NCBI GenBank assembly: GCA_965203795.1
Contig: OZ241915.1
Span: 1,116,001-1,180,000 of the forward strand
Source: CBDBBY01 sp965203795
Lineage (GTDB): Bacteria > Pseudomonadota > Alphaproteobacteria > Rhodobacterales > Rhodobacteraceae
Direction: 5' to 3'
Length of the DNA stretch: 64,000 nucleotides
Shown piece by piece: positions 61,300-64,000 of this stretch (its first letter is position 1; each line of letters begins with the position of its first letter). Both the position numbers and the translations under genes were made by a program. The notes under the pieces were generated by a model that was given only the letters and a program-made list of their open reading frames with translations, did not search any database and was not told the DNA's origin.

Positions 61300-62634
61300 C
61301 TACGCGCCTGCTGCGCCCATCAGCCGCTCGTCGAACGGGTATCTGGTGAGGTTCTCGTGGCCGGATTCCGTAACTAGGACCTGGTCCTCGAGCTTGATCG
61401 AGAAATCCCCGCCTTCCGCTCCGACCAAGGCTTCCACGCAAAGAACCATTCCCGGCTCCAGTACGTAATCGAACGCGCCTTCCTTAAGCTTGTCCGGATA
61501 GTCGACGTGAGGCCATTCGTCGCACAGGCCGACGCCGTGCATCATGCATGAGTATTTCTGCTTCTGGAATTGGTCGTCGAGCCTGTGGCAGCCGTTGGTG
61601 AGATCCGTGAGGCTTGTTCCCGGCTTGAGCATCTCCATGTTCGTCATGATGTGCTCGTGCGCATGGCGCATCGCATAAACCATGTCGTCCCGAGGTGGCT
61701 GGTCGCCGATCCACCAAGTCCGCGAAATGTCGACGCAAATTCCGTAGCAGCCGACCAAGTCGGTGTCGAAGGCAAGGATTTCGTTGTTCTGGAGAACCCG
61801 GGGTCCGCATTCCTGGAACCAGGGATTCGTGCGCGGGCCTGACGTGAGCAGGCGGGTTTCAATCCACTCGCCGCCGCGCTTGATGTTGCCCTTGTGCAGC
61901 TCCGCCCAGATTTCGTTTTCGCTCATGCCGGGATGCGCGGCCCCGTGCATCTCGTCCATCGCCAATTCGCAGGACAAGGACGCGCACCGCATCGCCCGTA
62001 TCTCGTCGGGACCTTTGACGGAACGGGCCTTTTCCGTGACCTCTTCGCCTTCTTTCACTTCGAAGCCGCGGCGTTCGAGCGCCTTGAGTCCGTGGGCCAT
62101 GATCTTGTCGACGGCGAGTCTGCGGTTTTCCCCGGCGCGGGCGCGCATCACCTCGTCCACATCGGCCGCGAAGCTCTCCGCCGCCTTGTGGGAATTGTCT
62201 CCCATGCTGAAATAGAACATGGACGCGCCGGATCGGCATTCCGCGACCAGCGGATTGTGCTCCGACAGGAACATGGAATTGCCGTAGTCCCAGATCACCA
62301 TATGCCCGTCGGCGCAAACCAGCACCGCCCGAAACGGGTTGTGCGTGTTCCACAGCTGCATGTTGGTGGAATCGGTTGCGTAGCGGATGTTCAGCGGGTC
62401 GAACACGAGCAGCCCGCCGTAGTCGCGCTCGACAAGGCGGTCCACCAGCCTCCGGAGGCGGAATTCCCTCATCGACGGCAGGTTCGGCAGCTCGAGCCCG
62501 GCGGCATCCCACTCATTGAAGGCAAGAAGGGTGGGGCCGATCTCCATGCGGTCGCTGTCGTTCGGCGTTCCATCGCCGAGGCTGGTGCCTCGGGTCGGAT
62601 CGATTTTCCTTACTGCTCTCCGAAAGGTGTCCAT
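61300..62634 (-). CDS. dddP: dimethylsulfoniopropionate lyase DddP (M24 family)
   Basis: Cleaves the algal osmolyte DMSP to dimethyl sulfide and acrylate. It belongs to the M24 metallopeptidase fold but acts as a lyase. 444 residues, the family's usual length. The N-terminal block KIDPTRGTSLGDGTPNDSDR and the NIRYATDSTNMQLWNTHNPFR region are diagnostic. All six metal ligands known from characterised DddP are present with a constant five-residue offset: Asp290, Asp292, Asp302, His366, Glu401 and Glu416. It is monocistronic and divergent from the urease operon. Confidence 0.95.
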   Translation of the reverse strand: MDTFRRAVRKIDPTRGTSLGDGTPNDSDRMEIGPTLLAFNEWDAAGLELPNLPSMREFRLRRLVDRLVERDYGGLLVFDPLNIRYATDSTNMQLWNTHNPFRAVLVCADGHMVIWDYGNSMFLSEHNPLVAECRSGASMFYFSMGDNSHKAAESFAADVDEVMRARAGENRRLAVDKIMAHGLKALERRGFEVKEGEEVTEKARSVKGPDEIRAMRCASLSCELAMDEMHGAAHPGMSENEIWAELHKGNIKRGGEWIETRLLTSGPRTNPWFQECGPRVLQNNEILAFDTDLVGCYGICVDISRTWWIGDQPPRDDMVYAMRHAHEHIMTNMEMLKPGTSLTDLTNGCHRLDDQFQKQKYSCMMHGVGLCDEWPHVDYPDKLKEGAFDYVLEPGMVLCVEALVGAEGGDFSIKLEDQVLVTESGHENLTRYPFDERLMGAAGA

Positions 62635-62836
62635 GGCGCCGCTCCCGATTCGCTGGCGTCAAGGTAAGTGGAACTCTTGCCCCGAATGGAATAAATCCGC
62701 CTGCAATTGTCGTTTTCAGGCAGCGGGCCAGTCATCTCCCGGAGAGACAGAACGCGGCCTTGCGCGCTTCGCGATCCCGCCGGAAATCCCGGCGGCCCTC
62801 GCCGCGTTCCGAGCCGAGCCGGACAAGGCTGGAAAT
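62635..62836. promoter_or_regulatory. divergent dddP / urease promoter region
   Basis: About 200 bases between divergent starts. It should hold both promoters. No specific operator is recognised, and the ureD start is uncertain. Confidence 0.4.
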
Positions 62837-63688
62837 TTGGCTGAAACCTGCGCAATCGACAGCCCGACGGACGCCGCGCTGCAGCGCTGCCGCGGCGCCG
62901 CCCGGCTGACGCTCGTCAGAAGGCGGGATTCCACGGCGGTCGGCGAACGGTTCGCCTCGGCGCCGCTGCGCTGGCTGGTTCCGCGTTCGAACGGCGCTCC
63001 GATAGAGATCGTGATCGCCAACGTGTCCGGCGGCGTCGCCGGAGGCGACCGGCTCGACGTCGAAGTCGAAGCGGGTCCGGAAACCGACGCGACGCTGACA
63101 ACGCAAGCGGCGGAAAAGGTCTACAGGGCATTGGACACGCCGGCGCGGATCACGACGCGTCTGCGGGTGGGCGAGGGCGCGAGGCTCGAATGGCTTCCGC
63201 ACGAAACGATCCTGTTCGACGGCGCGCGGCTCGACCGCAGCATGGAAATTGAGGTTTCGGACGGGGCTTCGGGATTGTTTCTCGAGTCACTGGTGCTCGG
63301 ACGCACGGCTTCCGGCGAGACTTTCGAACATGGCAGCGTCGTCGAACGGTGGTCGGTGAACGATTCTTCGGTTCCGCTTTGGCGCGATTGCCTTCTCGTT
63401 TCAGATGGCGAGGAGTTCCGAAGCCCGGCCGGGCTTTCGTGTCACCGGGCTCTTGCCACGCTGGTGTACGCCGGACCCGACGCGCAGGCGCAGATTGACT
63501 CCGTGCGGGCCGTTGCTTATCGATCCGTCGCGCTCGCAGGCGCGTCGTTCGTCAGGGGATTGCTTGTCGTTCGCGTGCTGGCAGCGGACCCGGCAAGCCT
63601 CCGGAACTGCGTATCGGAGCTCGCCAGCGCCATTCGTTCGGGAATGCCCGGACGCGGCCGCGCGATGCCGAGAGTGTGGAGTTGGTGA
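62837..63688 (+). CDS. ureD: urease accessory protein UreD (UreH)
   Basis: A scaffold protein that, with UreF and UreG, delivers nickel to the urease active site. About 283 residues. Conserved parts are ALQRCRGAARLTLV near residue 12, IANVSGGVAGGDRLDVEVEAG near residue 57, TTQAAEKVYRA near residue 84, LEWLPHETILFDGARLDRSMEIE near residue 114 and LESLVLGRTASGE. The frame is open from 62516, but homology begins just after TTG 62837, which has a ggctgga upstream. The urease gamma gene follows after 16 bases, so this starts a ureDA... operon. Confidence 0.9.
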   Translation: MAETCAIDSPTDAALQRCRGAARLTLVRRRDSTAVGERFASAPLRWLVPRSNGAPIEIVIANVSGGVAGGDRLDVEVEAGPETDATLTTQAAEKVYRALDTPARITTRLRVGEGARLEWLPHETILFDGARLDRSMEIEVSDGASGLFLESLVLGRTASGETFEHGSVVERWSVNDSSVPLWRDCLLVSDGEEFRSPAGLSCHRALATLVYAGPDAQAQIDSVRAVAYRSVALAGASFVRGLLVVRVLAADPASLRNCVSELASAIRSGMPGRGRAMPRVWSW

Positions 63689-63704
63689 TAGGAGCCGGAG
63701 CGCA

Positions 63705-64000
63705 ATGCGACTTACGCCGCGCGAGAAGGACAAGCTGATGATCGCCACGGCGGCTATGGTCGCCCGCAGGCGGCTTGATCGCGGCGTAAAGCTGAACCAC
63801 CCGGAGGCGGTCGCTCTGATCTCGGATTTCGTTGTTGAAGGTGCCCGCGACGGGCGCGGCGTCGCCGAGCTGATGGAGGCGGGCGCCCATGTCCTCACGG
63901 TCGGCCAGGTCATGCCGGGCGTCGCCGAAATGATCCACGATGTACAGGTCGAGGCGACGTTCCCGGACGGCGTCAAGCTTGTCACCGTGCACAATCCCAT
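63705..64000 (+). CDS. ureA: urease subunit gamma, cut by window end
   Basis: The small structural subunit of urease. The visible 98 residues match the family throughout: MRLTPREKDKLMIATAAMVA, GVKLNHPEAVALISDFVVEGARDGR, ELMEAGAHVLTVGQVMPGV and VEATFPDGVKLVTVHNP. Urease gamma is normally about 100 residues, so only the last few codons lie outside the window. A ggag ribosome site precedes ATG 63705. ureB and ureC are expected next. Confidence 0.95.
   Translation, partial: MRLTPREKDKLMIATAAMVARRRLDRGVKLNHPEAVALISDFVVEGARDGRGVAELMEAGAHVLTVGQVMPGVAEMIHDVQVEATFPDGVKLVTVHNP

Noticed and set aside
1..64000. CRISPR arrays, rRNA or tRNA genes
   Set aside because: I found no regularly spaced direct repeats and no cloverleaf or rRNA-like stretch in the gaps by eye. 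A covariance search would be needed to exclude a tRNA completely.

Overview
This 64 kb window is GC-rich and reads as the chromosome of a marine or marine-host-associated alphaproteobacterium. The evidence is a DMSP lyase DddP, TRAP and branched-chain-type ABC transporters, a BCCT osmolyte carrier, a urease operon and an alphaproteobacterial-type ParE. I cannot name the species.

Region by region. 0-6.2 kb: an M20 amidohydrolase followed by a TRAP transporter whose operon is split by an opposite-strand P-loop ATPase (dctQ, dctM, ATPase, dctP). 6.2-10 kb: a secreted Sel1-like protein, a di-haem cytochrome c peroxidase and an ABC-F ATPase. 10-26 kb: an eroded accessory zone. It holds a Fic protein with an odd active loop, a zinc-ribbon methyltransferase and a P-loop kinase cut by a transposase remnant. 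It also holds three tandem copies of an unrecognised membrane-hairpin protein, a sugar ABC importer damaged by an IS110 remnant and a frameshift, and a BCCT carrier. The rest is a broken second copy of the parE 3' end, IS5-like and IS21-like remnants, and a Panacea antitoxin overlapping a small membrane protein. 26-32.4 kb: an acyltransferase, a GH3-family enzyme, an MFS exporter and a cytochrome P450 fused to an N-terminal GPP34 (GOLPH3-like) domain.

32.8-42.8 kb: a coherent aromatic-catabolism locus. A divergent LysR regulator faces maleylacetate reductase, a complete five-gene branched-chain-type ABC importer, an FAD phenol monooxygenase and an intradiol (hydroxyquinol-type) dioxygenase. 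Together they would import an aromatic, hydroxylate it, cleave the ring and reduce maleylacetate to 3-oxoadipate. 42.8-59.5 kb: a defence/toxin island. It holds an ImmA/IrrE protease with an overlapping small partner, an AT-rich orphan with an Rx4H (HEPN-like) motif and a transposase scrap. It also holds a three-gene, translationally coupled restriction system (Mod methylase, OLD-like ATPase-TOPRIM, helicase-nuclease), then housekeeping parE, then a second ImmA/IrrE protein whose HExxH motif reads HLLAH beside toxin-like debris. 59.8-64 kb: a MATE exporter, DddP, and the start of a urease operon (ureD, ureA cut by the window end).

The best candidates for something undescribed are the GPP34-P450 fusion and its neighbours, the Mod/OLD/Res operon, the triplicated membrane-hairpin family, and the Panacea/membrane pair. 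Several genes carry single-base frameshifts in G/C runs. These may be true decay or assembly errors and should be settled from reads first.
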